A stretch of 64,000 nt of DNA from Luteimonas cucumeris (GTDB lineage: Bacteria > Pseudomonadota > Gammaproteobacteria > Xanthomonadales > Xanthomonadaceae), in assembly GCF_007830035.1 (NCBI RefSeq), contig NZ_VLKN01000007.1:108208-172207 (forward strand), read 5' to 3'. The stretch's first letter is position 1; each line of letters starts with the position of its first letter. Made by a program: the position numbers and the translations under genes. Below, in pieces: positions 1 to 10,147 of the stretch. The notes under the pieces are model-generated. The model did no database searches. It was not told the DNA's origin and was given only the letters and a program-made list of their open reading frames with translations.

Positions 1-95
1 CCCCGGGCGTGGACGGCGTGCTGCGCGCTGTACTCGGCGACGACGCTGTCGAGCGCCTGCGCATCGATGGCCGCTATCGCCGCGACGTCTACTGA
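1..95 (+). CDS. C-terminal end of an unidentified protein
   Basis: The window opens inside an open frame that ends at the TGA at 93-95. About 30 residues are visible, rich in charged residues and ending in RYRRDVY. They carry no motif I recognise. The frame has the GC-rich third positions of a real gene. It converges on hutD, whose stop lies 56 bases away, so a histidine-utilisation neighbour is possible but nothing in these residues proves it. Confidence 0.5.
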   Translation, partial: PGVDGVLRAVLGDDAVERLRIDGRYRRDVY

Positions 96-151
96 CTCGC
101 CTGCTCAAGTTCCATCCTGTTGCGCAGGCTGAGCCAGCTTCGCGCTACAAC

Positions 152-751
152 TCAGCCTGATCGCGGCTGGATACGGATCAGCAACGCTTCGCCGCCGCCG
201 TCGAGCACGTGCCGGCGCCGCGATGCATCGGCACGCATGAAGGCCGTGTCGCCGGCGGCCAGCGACGGCAGGTCGGAATCGTCGGCGAACCGCGCGCCGC
301 CGGCCAGCAGGTGCACCACCCAGGTCGTACCCGGGTCGATGAAGATCACCATCGGCCCGACCAGGGGACGATGCCAGAGCTGTGCGTCGATCGCGTCGCG
401 TCGCCACATCAGGTTGAAGTCGTGAGTCGGGCCGTCGACCAGTTCGCCGCTGATCGCGCGCTCGCCGCTGAAACGCAGGCGTTCGTGCGGAGGCAGCAGC
501 GTGTGCGACTCGCCATCGTCGAAATGCAGGCGCAGGCCGTTACCGCTCAACAGCACGAGTTCTCGATCGATGCCGGGGAATGCCGAGAACGGCGCATCCT
601 GTTCGATCTCGGCAATCGACAGCCGCCATTGCCATTCATCGTGATCCGGGACGCGGATGATCTGGCGCGTCCAGCCGGCGCCGTTCTTCCAGCGCTCGCG
701 GCGGTATTCGTTGGCTGGAATGACCCAGGAGGCATCGGTGCTGTCGTGCAT
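152..751 (-). CDS. hutD: HutD/Ves family protein
   Basis: A 199-residue protein of the HutD/Ves cupin-like family, found in histidine-utilisation (hut) gene clusters. Its exact biochemical role is not settled; it has been proposed to limit histidine breakdown. Family features seen are the N-terminal segment around residues 17-28 (YRRERWKNGAGW), the stretch DAPFSAFPGID near residue 52 and the conserved GPTHDFNLM near residue 108. Length matches the family. The ATG is preceded by TAGACT and exactly six bases, with no Shine-Dalgarno sequence, so the mRNA is probably leaderless. No other hut gene is in the window unless the partial gene at the left edge is one. Confidence 0.85.
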   Translation of the reverse strand: MHDSTDASWVIPANEYRRERWKNGAGWTRQIIRVPDHDEWQWRLSIAEIEQDAPFSAFPGIDRELVLLSGNGLRLHFDDGESHTLLPPHERLRFSGERAISGELVDGPTHDFNLMWRRDAIDAQLWHRPLVGPMVIFIDPGTTWVVHLLAGGARFADDSDLPSLAAGDTAFMRADASRRRHVLDGGGEALLIRIQPRSG

Positions 752-757
752 GCGGCG

Positions 758-763
758 AGTCTA
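758..763 (-). promoter_or_regulatory. -10 box of hutD, leaderless spacing
   Basis: TAGACT on the minus strand lies six bases before the hutD ATG. Transcription would start at or next to the A of the start codon. No Shine-Dalgarno sequence is visible. The same spacing recurs at several other genes in this window. Confidence 0.5.
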
Positions 764-850
764 GCCGCTGCGACCGGAAGCGGCGCCATGGCCATGCCCG
801 GGATGACGTCATCGCCCGCGCGCGCCGCATTCGCGAAGACGGAAAAGAAG

Positions 851-884
851 CCGCCCAACCACACATCCAGGTGTGGCCGGGCGG
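851..884 (-). terminator. Rho-independent terminator downstream of comEA
   Basis: A near-perfect stem (CCGCCC/GGGCGG outside, CCACAC/GTGTGG inside, six-base loop). On the minus strand it is followed by CTTCTTTTCC, a T-rich run. It lies about 100 bases after the comEA stop. A second hairpin (GCGGGTCG/CGACCCGC, 945-972) sits immediately after that stop. Confidence 0.6.
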
Positions 885-985
885 CGTTACGTCCCTGTAC
901 TGGCGTCCTGCCAGATTCCGGTGGGGCATCCGGCCCCGTCACCGGCGGGTCGTGCGTCCCTGCGCGACCCGCGGTGCTTGTCCGC

Positions 986-1321
986 TCAGCGCTTGGCCAC
1001 GGATTTGGCAGCGGCTGGCTTCGTGGCCGGCTTGCGTGCCGGTGCGCCGCCGCCGACCACGATGCGATCGCGGTTCTTCTCGATGGTCTTCAGGCCGATG
1101 CCCTTGACCAGGGCCAGCTGATCGGCACTCTTGAAGACGCCGTTCTGCTTGCGGTAGGCGACGATCGCATCGGCCTTGGACGCGCCGACATTGAGCAGCA
1201 CGCGATCCAGGGTGGCTGCGTCGGCGGTATTGATGTTGACCTTCTCGTCCGCCGCCAGGGCGCTGCCCATCAGCGCCAGCGACAGCAGCAACGAGTTCAG
1301 GACCAGTTTGAAAGACTTCAT
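986..1321 (-). CDS. comEA: ComEA family helix-hairpin-helix DNA-binding protein
   Basis: A 111-residue exported protein. Residues 1-23 form a signal peptide ending in ALA. A ComEA-type double helix-hairpin-helix follows, starting at VNINTADAATLDR near residue 28 and continuing through LALVKGIGLKTI. The tail is lysine- and alanine-rich and basic. ComEA-type proteins bind incoming double-stranded DNA in the periplasm during natural transformation. The frame can be extended upstream, but the ATG at 1321 has a clear AAGGAG eight bases before it, so I chose it. It is transcribed divergently from the dipeptidase gene and is followed by two hairpins. With pilT and pilU in the same window it would fit DNA uptake, although the genes are not linked. 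Confidence 0.85.
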   Translation of the reverse strand: MKSFKLVLNSLLLSLALMGSALAADEKVNINTADAATLDRVLLNVGASKADAIVAYRKQNGVFKSADQLALVKGIGLKTIEKNRDRIVVGGGAPARKPATKPAAAKSVAKR

Positions 1322-1455
1322 GTCGATTCTCCTTGAGGTGGTGGGATTCCGTTCTTGCCGGCGTGCGCCGCCGGTGTGGACAGTGTCGGCAACCGCCGGC
1401 CCTGGTCCTATCGTCGGATCGGCCGCACCCAAGGCGGCATATGCCTCGCGGGCGT

Positions 1456-1471
1456 GTAGGAAAACTCCTAC
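1456..1471. promoter_or_regulatory. 16-bp palindrome, candidate operator
   Basis: GTAGGA-AAAC-TCCTAC is a perfect six-base inverted repeat around four bases. It lies between divergent comEA and the M20 dipeptidase, just upstream of the dipeptidase -10 box at 1488, where a -35 element would be. Its size and symmetry fit a dimeric regulator. The regulator is not identified. Confidence 0.45.
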
Positions 1472-1487
1472 CTAACGCCTGCGGCGC

Positions 1488-1493
1488 TAAAAT
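1488..1493 (+). promoter_or_regulatory. -10 box of the M20 dipeptidase gene
   Basis: TAAAAT, 30 bases before the GTG start at 1524. The palindrome at 1456-1471 overlaps the expected -35 position. Confidence 0.4.
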
Positions 1494-1523
1494 CATCGGT
1501 CTTCCCCTGACAAAGGCCCCGCC

Positions 1524-3014
1524 GTGGACGCCAGCAAGGTCGACCGCTTCATTGCCGAGAAATGGGACGACGACATCGTCCCGCAGCTCGTCGAATACAT
1601 CCGCATCCCCAACAAGTCGCCGATGTTCGACGCCGACTGGGTCAAGAACGGCTACATGGACGATGCGGTCAAACTGATGGAGTCGTGGGCGCGGGCACAG
1701 TCGATTCCCGGCATGCAGCTGGAAGTGGTGCGCCTGGAAGGCCGCACGCCGCTGATCTTCATCGACATTCCGGCGACGGGACAGGAAACCGGCGACGATT
1801 GCGTGCTGTTGTACGGCCATCTCGACAAGCAGCCCGAGATGACCGGCTGGGACGATGACCTTGGCCCGTGGACGCCGGTGCTCAAGGGCGACAAGCTGTT
1901 CGGCCGCGGCGGCGCCGACGATGGCTACGCGATCTTCGGATCGCTGGCCGCGATCCAGGCGCTGCAGCAGCAGGGCGTGCCGCATGCGCGCTGCGTGATC
2001 CTAATCGAGGCCTGCGAGGAATCCGGCAGCTACGACCTGCCCGCCTACGTCGACCACCTCGCCGGGCGCATCGGCAAGCCGTCACTGGTGGTGTGCCTGG
2101 ATTCGGGCTGCGGCAACTACGAGCAGTTGTGGTGCACCACTTCGCTGCGCGGCATGGCCGGTGGCAACTTCACGGTCAAGGTGCTGGAGGAAGGCGTGCA
2201 TTCGGGCGATGCGTCCGGCATCGTGCCGTCGAGCTTCCGCCTGCTGCGGCAGCTGCTGTCGCGGATCGAGGACGAGGCCACCGGCCGCATCCTGGTCGAT
2301 GCCCTGCATGCGGAGATTCCCGCGGCGCGTCTCGAACAGGCGAAGAAATGCGCGCAGGTCCTCGGCACCGCGGTCTACGACAAATTCCCGTTCCTTCCGG
2401 GCATGATGCCGATGGCGGACGACCTGACCGAACTGGTGCTCAACCGCACTTGGCGACCGGCGCTGTCGGTCACCGGTGCCGACGGCCTGCCGCCGCTGTC
2501 GTCGGCCGGCAACGTGCTGCGACCGCAGACGTCGGTGAAGCTGAGCCTGCGCCTGCCGCCGACCCTGGATGGCAAGCGCGGCGGCGAACTGCTCAAGGAA
2601 GCGCTGCTGCGCGATCCACCCAACGGTGCGCAGGTGACGCTGGATCTGGAGAAGGCCTCCACCGGCTGGAACGCGCCGGCGATGGCGCCGTGGCTGGAAA
2701 AAGCGATCGATGCCGCCAGCCTGGAATTCTTCAAGGCACCGGCGATGTACATGGGCGAAGGCGGCACGATTCCGTTCATGGGCATGCTCGGCGAGAAGTT
2801 CCCAGGCGCGCAGTTCATGATCACCGGCGTGCTTGGTCCGCACTCCAACGCGCATGGCCCGAACGAGTTCCTGCATATCCCGATGGGCAAGCGCGTCACC
2901 GCATCGGTGGCCCGGGTCATCGCCGAGCACCACGCCGCCAGCGTGCGCGGCGAGACCACGGGCGTGGCGGCCGTAGCCGGCGGCGAGCAGCACGGCGACC
3001 ACGGTTGCTGCTGA
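1524..3014 (+). CDS. M20 family metallo-dipeptidase
   Basis: A 496-residue zinc peptidase of the M20 (ArgE/DapE/carnosinase-like) family, expected to hydrolyse dipeptides in the cytoplasm. Metal and catalytic motifs are in order: YGHLDKQPE near residue 97 (His99, Asp101), GRGGADDG near 128 (Asp132) and EACEESGS near 162 (general-base and metal glutamates). The GPHSNAHGPNE motif near the C-terminus supplies a late histidine. The middle part is the lid/dimerisation domain. Length is typical. The start is GTG because no nearby ATG precedes the conserved N-terminus. Unusually, the protein ends in a short His/Cys tail (GEQHGDHGCC), which could bind metal. Confidence 0.88.
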   Translation: MDASKVDRFIAEKWDDDIVPQLVEYIRIPNKSPMFDADWVKNGYMDDAVKLMESWARAQSIPGMQLEVVRLEGRTPLIFIDIPATGQETGDDCVLLYGHLDKQPEMTGWDDDLGPWTPVLKGDKLFGRGGADDGYAIFGSLAAIQALQQQGVPHARCVILIEACEESGSYDLPAYVDHLAGRIGKPSLVVCLDSGCGNYEQLWCTTSLRGMAGGNFTVKVLEEGVHSGDASGIVPSSFRLLRQLLSRIEDEATGRILVDALHAEIPAARLEQAKKCAQVLGTAVYDKFPFLPGMMPMADDLTELVLNRTWRPALSVTGADGLPPLSSAGNVLRPQTSVKLSLRLPPTLDGKRGGELLKEALLRDPPNGAQVTLDLEKASTGWNAPAMAPWLEKAIDAASLEFFKAPAMYMGEGGTIPFMGMLGEKFPGAQFMITGVLGPHSNAHGPNEFLHIPMGKRVTASVARVIAEHHAASVRGETTGVAAVAGGEQHGDHGCC

Positions 3015-3110
3015 GCCGGCCGATAGCCTTGAAGTCCCGGCCACGCCGTCGCTGGCGTGGCCGGTTGCGCCTTGCCTGTGTTCGAACTGTTTTTTCCACG
3101 TGGAGGGGAT

Positions 3111-3386
3111 ATGGAAGAGTTGCGGAGTCTGCTGGGCAACAACCACTGGTTCGTCACCATCCTGATCGGGCTGGTGGTCGGCGTGCTGGCGCGGTTCTTC
3201 GTATCCGGCAGGCACCGGATGGGCATCATCCTGACCACGCTGCTGGGCATTGCCGGCGCGGTCGTGGCCGGACTGGTCGGCCAGTACATGGGCTGGTATG
3301 GGCCCGGGCAGTCGGCGGGGTTCTTCGCTTCGCTATTCGGGGCGATTGCGATTCTGGCGTTGGTGGGGTTGTTTCGCGGGCGCTGA
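3111..3386 (+). CDS. GlsB/YeaQ/YmgE family membrane protein
   Basis: A 91-residue inner-membrane protein with three hydrophobic segments (about residues 14-30, 37-58 and 69-88) separated by glycine-rich turns, including the family-typical GIAGAVVAGLVGQYMGWY. The family (transglycosylase-associated protein) is linked to general stress but has no proven reaction. I chose the ATG at 3111 over an upstream in-frame start because GGAGGGG lies directly upstream. It probably forms its own unit; a weak hairpin (GGGCT/AGCCC) follows the stop. Confidence 0.8.
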   Translation: MEELRSLLGNNHWFVTILIGLVVGVLARFFVSGRHRMGIILTTLLGIAGAVVAGLVGQYMGWYGPGQSAGFFASLFGAIAILALVGLFRGR

Positions 3387-4017
3387 GGGCTTTCTAGCCC
3401 ACTGTTGCGAGCGGTTGTGCAAGCTGTTGCTTTGTATGTCGTCATCACTGCGAAGGCGGGGCGAGGCGCCGTGTTTGCGAGTCACTGGCTCGCGCGGAGC
3501 AGAGCGCCATCGCGCCGTGCGCGATGGCCGGGGGTCGTAAGACCCAGTGACTTTGCACGTTTATAGAGCTGGGCGCGCCACCGCTCTTTTCTGCAAGAGC
3601 AAAGCTTCCGCCCACTTCGCGTGCGGGTCACTTTCTTTTGCTGACCCAAAAGAAAGTAACCAAAGAAAAGGGTCTTCCCCGATCAGAGCTAACGTTTGCA
3701 TGTGATAGCTCGCGGGGATTATCCGACTCGCCATCCTGGCTCGGTCGGAAAACGGCGGCCATCCATGGCCGCCGCCCTCCGGGTCTGCCAACTCGCTCGG
3801 CACTTGCGATAGCTTGCCAGGGTCAGGGGCGAAACCTATCCACTTACCGGTGAGGAAGGCCCCTTGCGAGCCATTCGCTTGTAGGGTGATTACCGTCACT
3901 GTGCCGTGCGCTCGTTGGCCGGCCGCGTAACGGGCTTGGGTGATGGGCATGCTCGCCGTGCAATACGGGTCCGATCCCGGCGCCGGTTTAAGCTATGCGC
4001 TTGCCGCAGGGAATCGC
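3387..4017. repeat. 631-bp gap with palindromic repeat elements
   Basis: I see no convincing gene here. Two structured elements are visible. At 3481-3550 outer arms GTCACTGG/CCAGTGAC enclose the hairpin GCCATCGCGC/GCGCGATGGC (3506-3528). At 3631-3656 there is a perfect inverted repeat CTTTCTTTTG/CAAAAGAAAG. The second type is common in dispersed repeats of Xanthomonadaceae genomes (general knowledge, not checked). A 129-codon minus-strand frame at 3561-3950 runs through the repeat. It looks like a repeat-encoded spurious ORF rather than a protein family I know. Confidence 0.5.
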
Positions 4018-5861
<1,844 letters not shown>

Positions 5862-5881
5862 AGCAGAGCTGCTTCGCTGCG

Positions 5882-5945
5882 GTAGCGTGCATTGTGTTCA
5901 CGACCTGACAACGATGCATTGGCTCGTGCGCACGACGCACGCTAC
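5882..5945. repeat. Dispersed palindrome, GTAGCGTGC family
   Basis: Begins GTAGCGTGC and ends GCACGCTAC, with an imperfect inverted repeat and a loop containing ACGATGCATTGG. Related copies lie at 28516-28580, 38490-38553 and 55456-55586, with a degenerate one near 62142-62192. It fills the gap between the convergent genes murU and hda and could act as a bidirectional terminator. Confidence 0.7.
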
Positions 5946-5993
5946 GTGACGGGTCAAAGCAGCGAAGCAAGCTCCGCTCTATCAAGCTCCGCC

Positions 5994-6698
5994 CTATAAG
6001 GCCTCAGGCCACGAGCCGAGTACTTCGCGCAGGAACGGCACCGTGACCTTGCGCTGCGCCGCAAGCGAGGCGCGATCCAGCTGGTCCAGCAGCGCGGTCA
6101 GGCTGCCGAGGTCGCGATCGACGCGTTTCAGCAGCCAGTCCAGCGCGGCTTCCTCAAGCACCAGCCCGCGTCGTTGCGCGCGCAGTCGCAATACTTCGCG
6201 CCGGCCTGCGTCGTCCAGCGGCGCCAGCGTGATGCGCGCGCATTGCGACAGGCGCGAGCGCAGGTCCGGCAAGTCCAGGGCCAGGACATCGGGCATGGCC
6301 GCGGCGACGTACAGCACGTTGACGCCCGTCCCGCGCACGCGATTGTGGAAATCGAACAGCGCGACCTCGTCGTCGCGATGGCCGGCAATCGAACCGATGC
6401 CATCCAGTGCGATCACGTCGTTGCCTTCCAGCGCTTCAAGCGCTTCGCGCAGGCGTCCCGCTGCGGCGGCCAGCGGCAGATAGGCCGCGCGACGCCCGGC
6501 CTGTTCGGTCGCCGCACAGGTCGCCAGTGCGAGATGGGTCTTGCCGACCGCGGCCGGCCCCGCGACATACAGCCAGTCGGCGGAAGGGCGTTCGGCGAAT
6601 GCCTGCAACAGCGCGATCGCGCCGGCCGGCGCTCCGACGAAGGTCTCGAAACGCTGGTCCGGTGAGTAGCGCAGCGCCAACGGCAGTTGCGCGCTCAC
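5994..6698 (-). CDS. hda: DnaA regulatory inactivator Hda
   Basis: A 234-residue AAA+ protein homologous to the ATPase part of DnaA. With the DNA sliding clamp it stimulates hydrolysis of DnaA-bound ATP after initiation. The N-terminus has a clamp-binding-like motif QLPLAL (residues 4-9). Walker A is GPAAVGKTH (47-55) and the Walker B region is VIALDGIG. The C-terminal domain lacks the DnaA DNA-binding domain IV, which separates Hda from DnaA. It overlaps the upstream permease gene by four bases, so it is the last gene of a three-gene operon. Confidence 0.9.
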   Translation of the reverse strand: MSAQLPLALRYSPDQRFETFVGAPAGAIALLQAFAERPSADWLYVAGPAAVGKTHLALATCAATEQAGRRAAYLPLAAAAGRLREALEALEGNDVIALDGIGSIAGHRDDEVALFDFHNRVRGTGVNVLYVAAAMPDVLALDLPDLRSRLSQCARITLAPLDDAGRREVLRLRAQRRGLVLEEAALDWLLKRVDRDLGSLTALLDQLDRASLAAQRKVTVPFLREVLGSWPEAL

Positions 6699-7885
6699 GC
6701 CTGGCCGGCGTCCTTGTTGCCGCCGGAGTTATCGTCGGGGACGATGATGCCGCCGTTGCTGAGGTGCGTGTCGAGCAGGATCTCCGGCTGGTCGCCGCCG
6801 TACAGCCTGCTATGGGTATAGCGATCGCGCGCGTAGTGCAGCAATACGTTGGCGATCGCCGCCACCGGCAGCGCCAGCAGCATGCCGAGGAAGCCGAACA
6901 GCTTGCCCCCGGCCAGCACCGCGAAGATCACCGCGACCGGATGCAGGCCGATGCGGTCGCCGACCAGTTTCGGCGTCAGCCAGTAGCTCTCGATCACCTG
7001 TCCGATGCCGAACACCGCCAGCACGCCGACCACATGTTTCCAGTCGCCGTACTGCACCAGCGCCGCAATCACGCCGAACACCACGCCGGTGGTCGGGCCG
7101 AGATAAGGCACGAAAGTGAACAGTCCGGCGACGATGCCGATCAGGATGCCCAAGTCCAGCCCGACCAGCCACAGGCCGACGCCGTACATCAGACCGAGGA
7201 TCACCATCACCAGGAACTGACCGCGCAGGAAACCACCGAGCACGGCGCTGGATTCGTTAGCCAGCCGGGTAACGGTGGCGAGATGCTTGCGCGGCACCAA
7301 TGCGGCAGCGCGATCGATGAACACGTCCCAGTCGCGCAGGAAGAAGAACGTCAGCACCGGCAGCAGCACGATGTTGGCCACCCACGCCAGCACCGCGAAG
7401 CCGGAACGCGACAGGTAGCCGAGCATCGTCGCCGCGGCACCACCCGCCTTTTCCCAGTGGGTGCGTACCAGTTCGACCAGACGATCCAGATCCAGCCAAC
7501 TGCTCAGCTGCAGCCGGGTCCGGCCTTCCAGCCACGGCAGCGCCGTGCCCAGGAACCAGTCACGGTAGTGCGGCAGCGACTTGACCAGCTTGGCGATCTG
7601 GCTCTCGATCACCGGCACCAGCAGCACCACCACCAGCAGCACCAGCAGCACCATCGCCGTGAACACGAGCGTCACCGCGACATTGCGCGAACGCCCGGCG
7701 CGCTGCAGCCGGTCGACCAGCGGGTCGCCGAGCCAGCCAAGCAATGCGGCCATCACGAAAGGCGTCAGGATCGGCGCCAGCAGCCACACTACTGCCAATG
7801 CGCCGACAATGACGAAGGCCCATTGCAGGCGCTTGAGGAACAGCGCGATCTCGGCCAGGGCGGCGTCGTTCAAGGGGGTATTCAT
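6695..7885 (-). CDS. AI-2E family transporter (PerM-like permease)
   Basis: A 396-residue integral membrane protein with about seven to eight hydrophobic segments. A pair of helices opens the N-terminus (around residues 20-60) and a dense hydrophobic block lies around residues 215-320. The family-typical segment GIVAGLFTFVPYLGPTTGVV near 245 is present. Members have been proposed to export AI-2 or to be Na+/H+-type exchangers, so the substrate cannot be inferred. The start ATG overlaps the stop of the DUF2066 gene by one base and the stop overlaps hda. This DUF2066-permease-hda order suggests coupled translation. Confidence 0.85.
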   Translation of the reverse strand: MNTPLNDAALAEIALFLKRLQWAFVIVGALAVVWLLAPILTPFVMAALLGWLGDPLVDRLQRAGRSRNVAVTLVFTAMVLLVLLVVVLLVPVIESQIAKLVKSLPHYRDWFLGTALPWLEGRTRLQLSSWLDLDRLVELVRTHWEKAGGAAATMLGYLSRSGFAVLAWVANIVLLPVLTFFFLRDWDVFIDRAAALVPRKHLATVTRLANESSAVLGGFLRGQFLVMVILGLMYGVGLWLVGLDLGILIGIVAGLFTFVPYLGPTTGVVFGVIAALVQYGDWKHVVGVLAVFGIGQVIESYWLTPKLVGDRIGLHPVAVIFAVLAGGKLFGFLGMLLALPVAAIANVLLHYARDRYTHSRLYGGDQPEILLDTHLSNGGIIVPDDNSGGNKDAGQA

Positions 7886-8967
7886 CAGCGCAGCAGGAAA
7901 GTGGCTGGCTCGCCGTCGCCGCCGATCAGCACGTCCTCGTCCGCCATGCGCTTGAACCCGGCGATGCCGGTCACCAGCTCCAGGTCGTATTCGATCGCAC
8001 CGGGCGTGGCGCGCACCGGGGTGATCGCGCGCACCACCGGCAGTTTCTGCAGATAGGCCGACAGGCGGATGAAATCGTCGGTGCTGTCGACGCCGGTGAA
8101 CGCGACGCGATACGTGCCGGCGGGGCCGACGGCGTTCTGGCGTGCGTACTTGCGCGACAGCGCATCAGCCGCCACGTCCGCGCCGGATGCCAGCACGCGC
8201 CGTGCATCGGCGCCGTCGACGGATTTCTGCGTCAGCACCTTGCCGCCGTCGACGAAGGTCCAGTTTACCATCCAGCCGCTCTTCCCGCCCTGGGCGCGAT
8301 AGAGCTTGCCGATCAGCTGCATCGGCGGGTTGTAGCGCGACGACAGCCGCGCGATGGCGCCGGTATCGCCGCGCCAGATCGCGCCGGCCGCGGCCTGTTC
8401 CGCGGCGCTGCCGGTCGGCAGGCCGAGCTTGTAGCCACGTTCGATGGCGCGATCGAGCGTGGAGCGCGCTGCATCGGCCTTGGACAGTCCCACCAGCCGC
8501 GGGCCACTGCCATCGTCGATCGCCAGCCACAGCACCGGCTTGGGTCGCGGCGACGGCCACACCGGCACGCCCAGCGACGCAGCCATGTCGTCGACCTTCT
8601 CCGGGTCGAAGCGCGCGATCAGCGTGGTGCGGAAAGTCGGCGCGCCGGTGGGCGAGACACCTTCGTCCTGGCGATAGTCGTAGCTTTCGACGTAATCGCG
8701 GGCGCGGCGCAGTTCCTGGCCCACGCCGGGACGCGAGGCAACGTTGCCTTCGCCCGACAGCTTGCCCAGTACCTGCGCCAGCGCGCGCGCCAGGCCCGCG
8801 TCGCGGGCGCTTTCGCTCTGGTTGTTGACCGGCACTTCGGCCTCGTAGACGCCCTGGGCGCCGGCGCGGTCGCCTTCCACGCGCTGCGCGGAGGCCGTGC
8901 CCGCCAGCGCCAGCGCGCCGGCCAGCAGCCAAACCGTCGTCCACGCCCACCGGATTGCTCGATGCAT
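7885..8967 (-). CDS. DUF2066 domain exported protein
   Basis: A 360-residue protein with an N-terminal signal peptide (about residues 1-27, ending in GTASAQ). A DUF2066 domain fills most of the mature part: YEAEVPVNNQSESARDAGLARALAQ near residue 41 is the recognisable start, shown here only in part by family knowledge. The function of the family is unknown and it is often encoded next to hda and purM, as here. The gene is divergent from purM, with a 134-bp shared control region. Confidence 0.8.
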   Translation of the reverse strand: MHRAIRWAWTTVWLLAGALALAGTASAQRVEGDRAGAQGVYEAEVPVNNQSESARDAGLARALAQVLGKLSGEGNVASRPGVGQELRRARDYVESYDYRQDEGVSPTGAPTFRTTLIARFDPEKVDDMAASLGVPVWPSPRPKPVLWLAIDDGSGPRLVGLSKADAARSTLDRAIERGYKLGLPTGSAAEQAAAGAIWRGDTGAIARLSSRYNPPMQLIGKLYRAQGGKSGWMVNWTFVDGGKVLTQKSVDGADARRVLASGADVAADALSRKYARQNAVGPAGTYRVAFTGVDSTDDFIRLSAYLQKLPVVRAITPVRATPGAIEYDLELVTGIAGFKRMADEDVLIGGDGEPATFLLR

Positions 8968-9068
8968 CGTCCCTATCCTGCCTGTCGCTGCGCTGCGTCA
9001 ACCGAAATGGTGCCGCAGTGGCGCTCCGGCGTCCATGTCGGCCGGCCCGGCATCGACGCCGTCGCTGC

Positions 9069-9074
9069 TAAAAT
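9069..9074 (+). promoter_or_regulatory. -10 box of purM
   Basis: TAAAAT, 27 bases before the GTG start of purM. No strong -35 hexamer is visible at the usual spacing. Confidence 0.4.
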
Positions 9075-9101
9075 CGCGGTCCCAGCGACCTGCGAGCAGC
9101 C

Positions 9102-10136
9102 GTGACGACTCCCACTCCCCTCACCTACCGCGATGCCGGCGTCGATATCGATGCGGGCAACGAAGTCGTCGAACGCATCAAACCGCTGGTCAGGCGCAGC
9201 TTCCGCCCCGAGGTGATGGGCGGCCTGGGCGGCTTCGGCGCGCTGTTCGACCTGTCGGGCAAGTATCGCGAGCCGGTGCTGGTGTCCGGCACCGACGGCG
9301 TCGGCACCAAGCTGAAGCTGGCGCAGCAGCTGAACCGCCACGACACGATCGGCATCGACCTGGTCGGCATGTGCGTCAACGACGTGCTGGTGCAGGGCGC
9401 CGAGCCGTTGTTCTTCCTCGATTACTTCGCCACCGGCAAGCTCGACGTCGACACCACCGTGGCCGTGGTCGGCGGCATCGCCAAGGGTTGCGAGCTGTCC
9501 GGCTGCGCGCTGATCGGCGGCGAGACCGCCGAGATGCCGGACATGTATCCGCCGGGCGAATACGACCTGGCCGGCTTCTGCGTGGCGGCGGTCGAAAAGT
9601 CGAAGATCCTCGATGGCAGCAAGGTACGCGCCGGCGACGTGCTGATCGGCATCGCCTCCAGCGGCCCGCATTCCAACGGCTATTCGCTGATCCGCCGTAT
9701 CTACGACCGTGCCGGGCGCCCGGACGATGTCGATGTCGGCGGCGTCAAGCTGATCGACGCGCTGATGGCGCCGACCGCGTTGTACGTCAAGCCGGTCCTG
9801 GAACTACTCGGCACGCATGAATTGCACGCAATGGCGCACATCACCGGCGGTGGGCTGACCGAGAACATCATCCGCGTGATTCCCGATGGGCTGGGCCTGG
9901 ACATCGAAGCGTCGGCCATCGTGCTGCCGCCGGTGTTCGACTGGCTGCAGCGCGAAGGTGCGGTGCCGCGCGAGGAGATGTGGCGGACCTTCAACTGCGG
10001 CGTCGGCTTCGTGCTGGTGGTGGCGCAGGAAGATGCCACGGCTGTCGAAGGCGACCTCGACAGGCTCGGCCTGGCGCATCGCAGGATCGGTGCAGTCGTC
10101 GCGACCAGCAGCGATGAACGCGTCAAGATCGCCTGA
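9102..10136 (+). CDS. purM: Phosphoribosylformylglycinamidine cyclo-ligase (AIR synthetase)
   Basis: A 344-residue enzyme. It closes the imidazole ring of the purine precursor, converting FGAM to AIR with ATP. The nucleotide-binding loop [12 protein letters not shown] is near residue 64. The conserved stretches [25 protein letters not shown] (quoted by family; residues about 85-110), GGETAEMP near 143 and [11 protein letters not shown] near 247 are intact. The start is GTG, which opens directly onto the conserved [13 protein letters not shown]. It is followed after 11 bases by purN, so the two purine enzymes are co-transcribed. Confidence 0.95.
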   Translation: MTTPTPLTYRDAGVDIDAGNEVVERIKPLVRRSFRPEVMGGLGGFGALFDLSGKYREPVLVSGTDGVGTKLKLAQQLNRHDTIGIDLVGMCVNDVLVQGAEPLFFLDYFATGKLDVDTTVAVVGGIAKGCELSGCALIGGETAEMPDMYPPGEYDLAGFCVAAVEKSKILDGSKVRAGDVLIGIASSGPHSNGYSLIRRIYDRAGRPDDVDVGGVKLIDALMAPTALYVKPVLELLGTHELHAMAHITGGGLTENIIRVIPDGLGLDIEASAIVLPPVFDWLQREGAVPREEMWRTFNCGVGFVLVVAQEDATAVEGDLDRLGLAHRRIGAVVATSSDERVKIA

Positions 10137-10147
10137 CGGCTTCACTC

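Noticed and set aside
3561..3950. Minus-strand frame of 129 codons in the repeat-rich gap
   Set aside because: It is read through the CTTTCTTTTG/CAAAAGAAAG element, has no ribosome-binding site and no known domain. Treated as repeat sequence.
6407..8056. Plus-strand frame of 549 codons across hda and the AI-2E permease
   Set aside because: The product is very rich in Gln, His and Arg, typical of antisense reading of GC-rich genes. The minus-strand genes are well supported.
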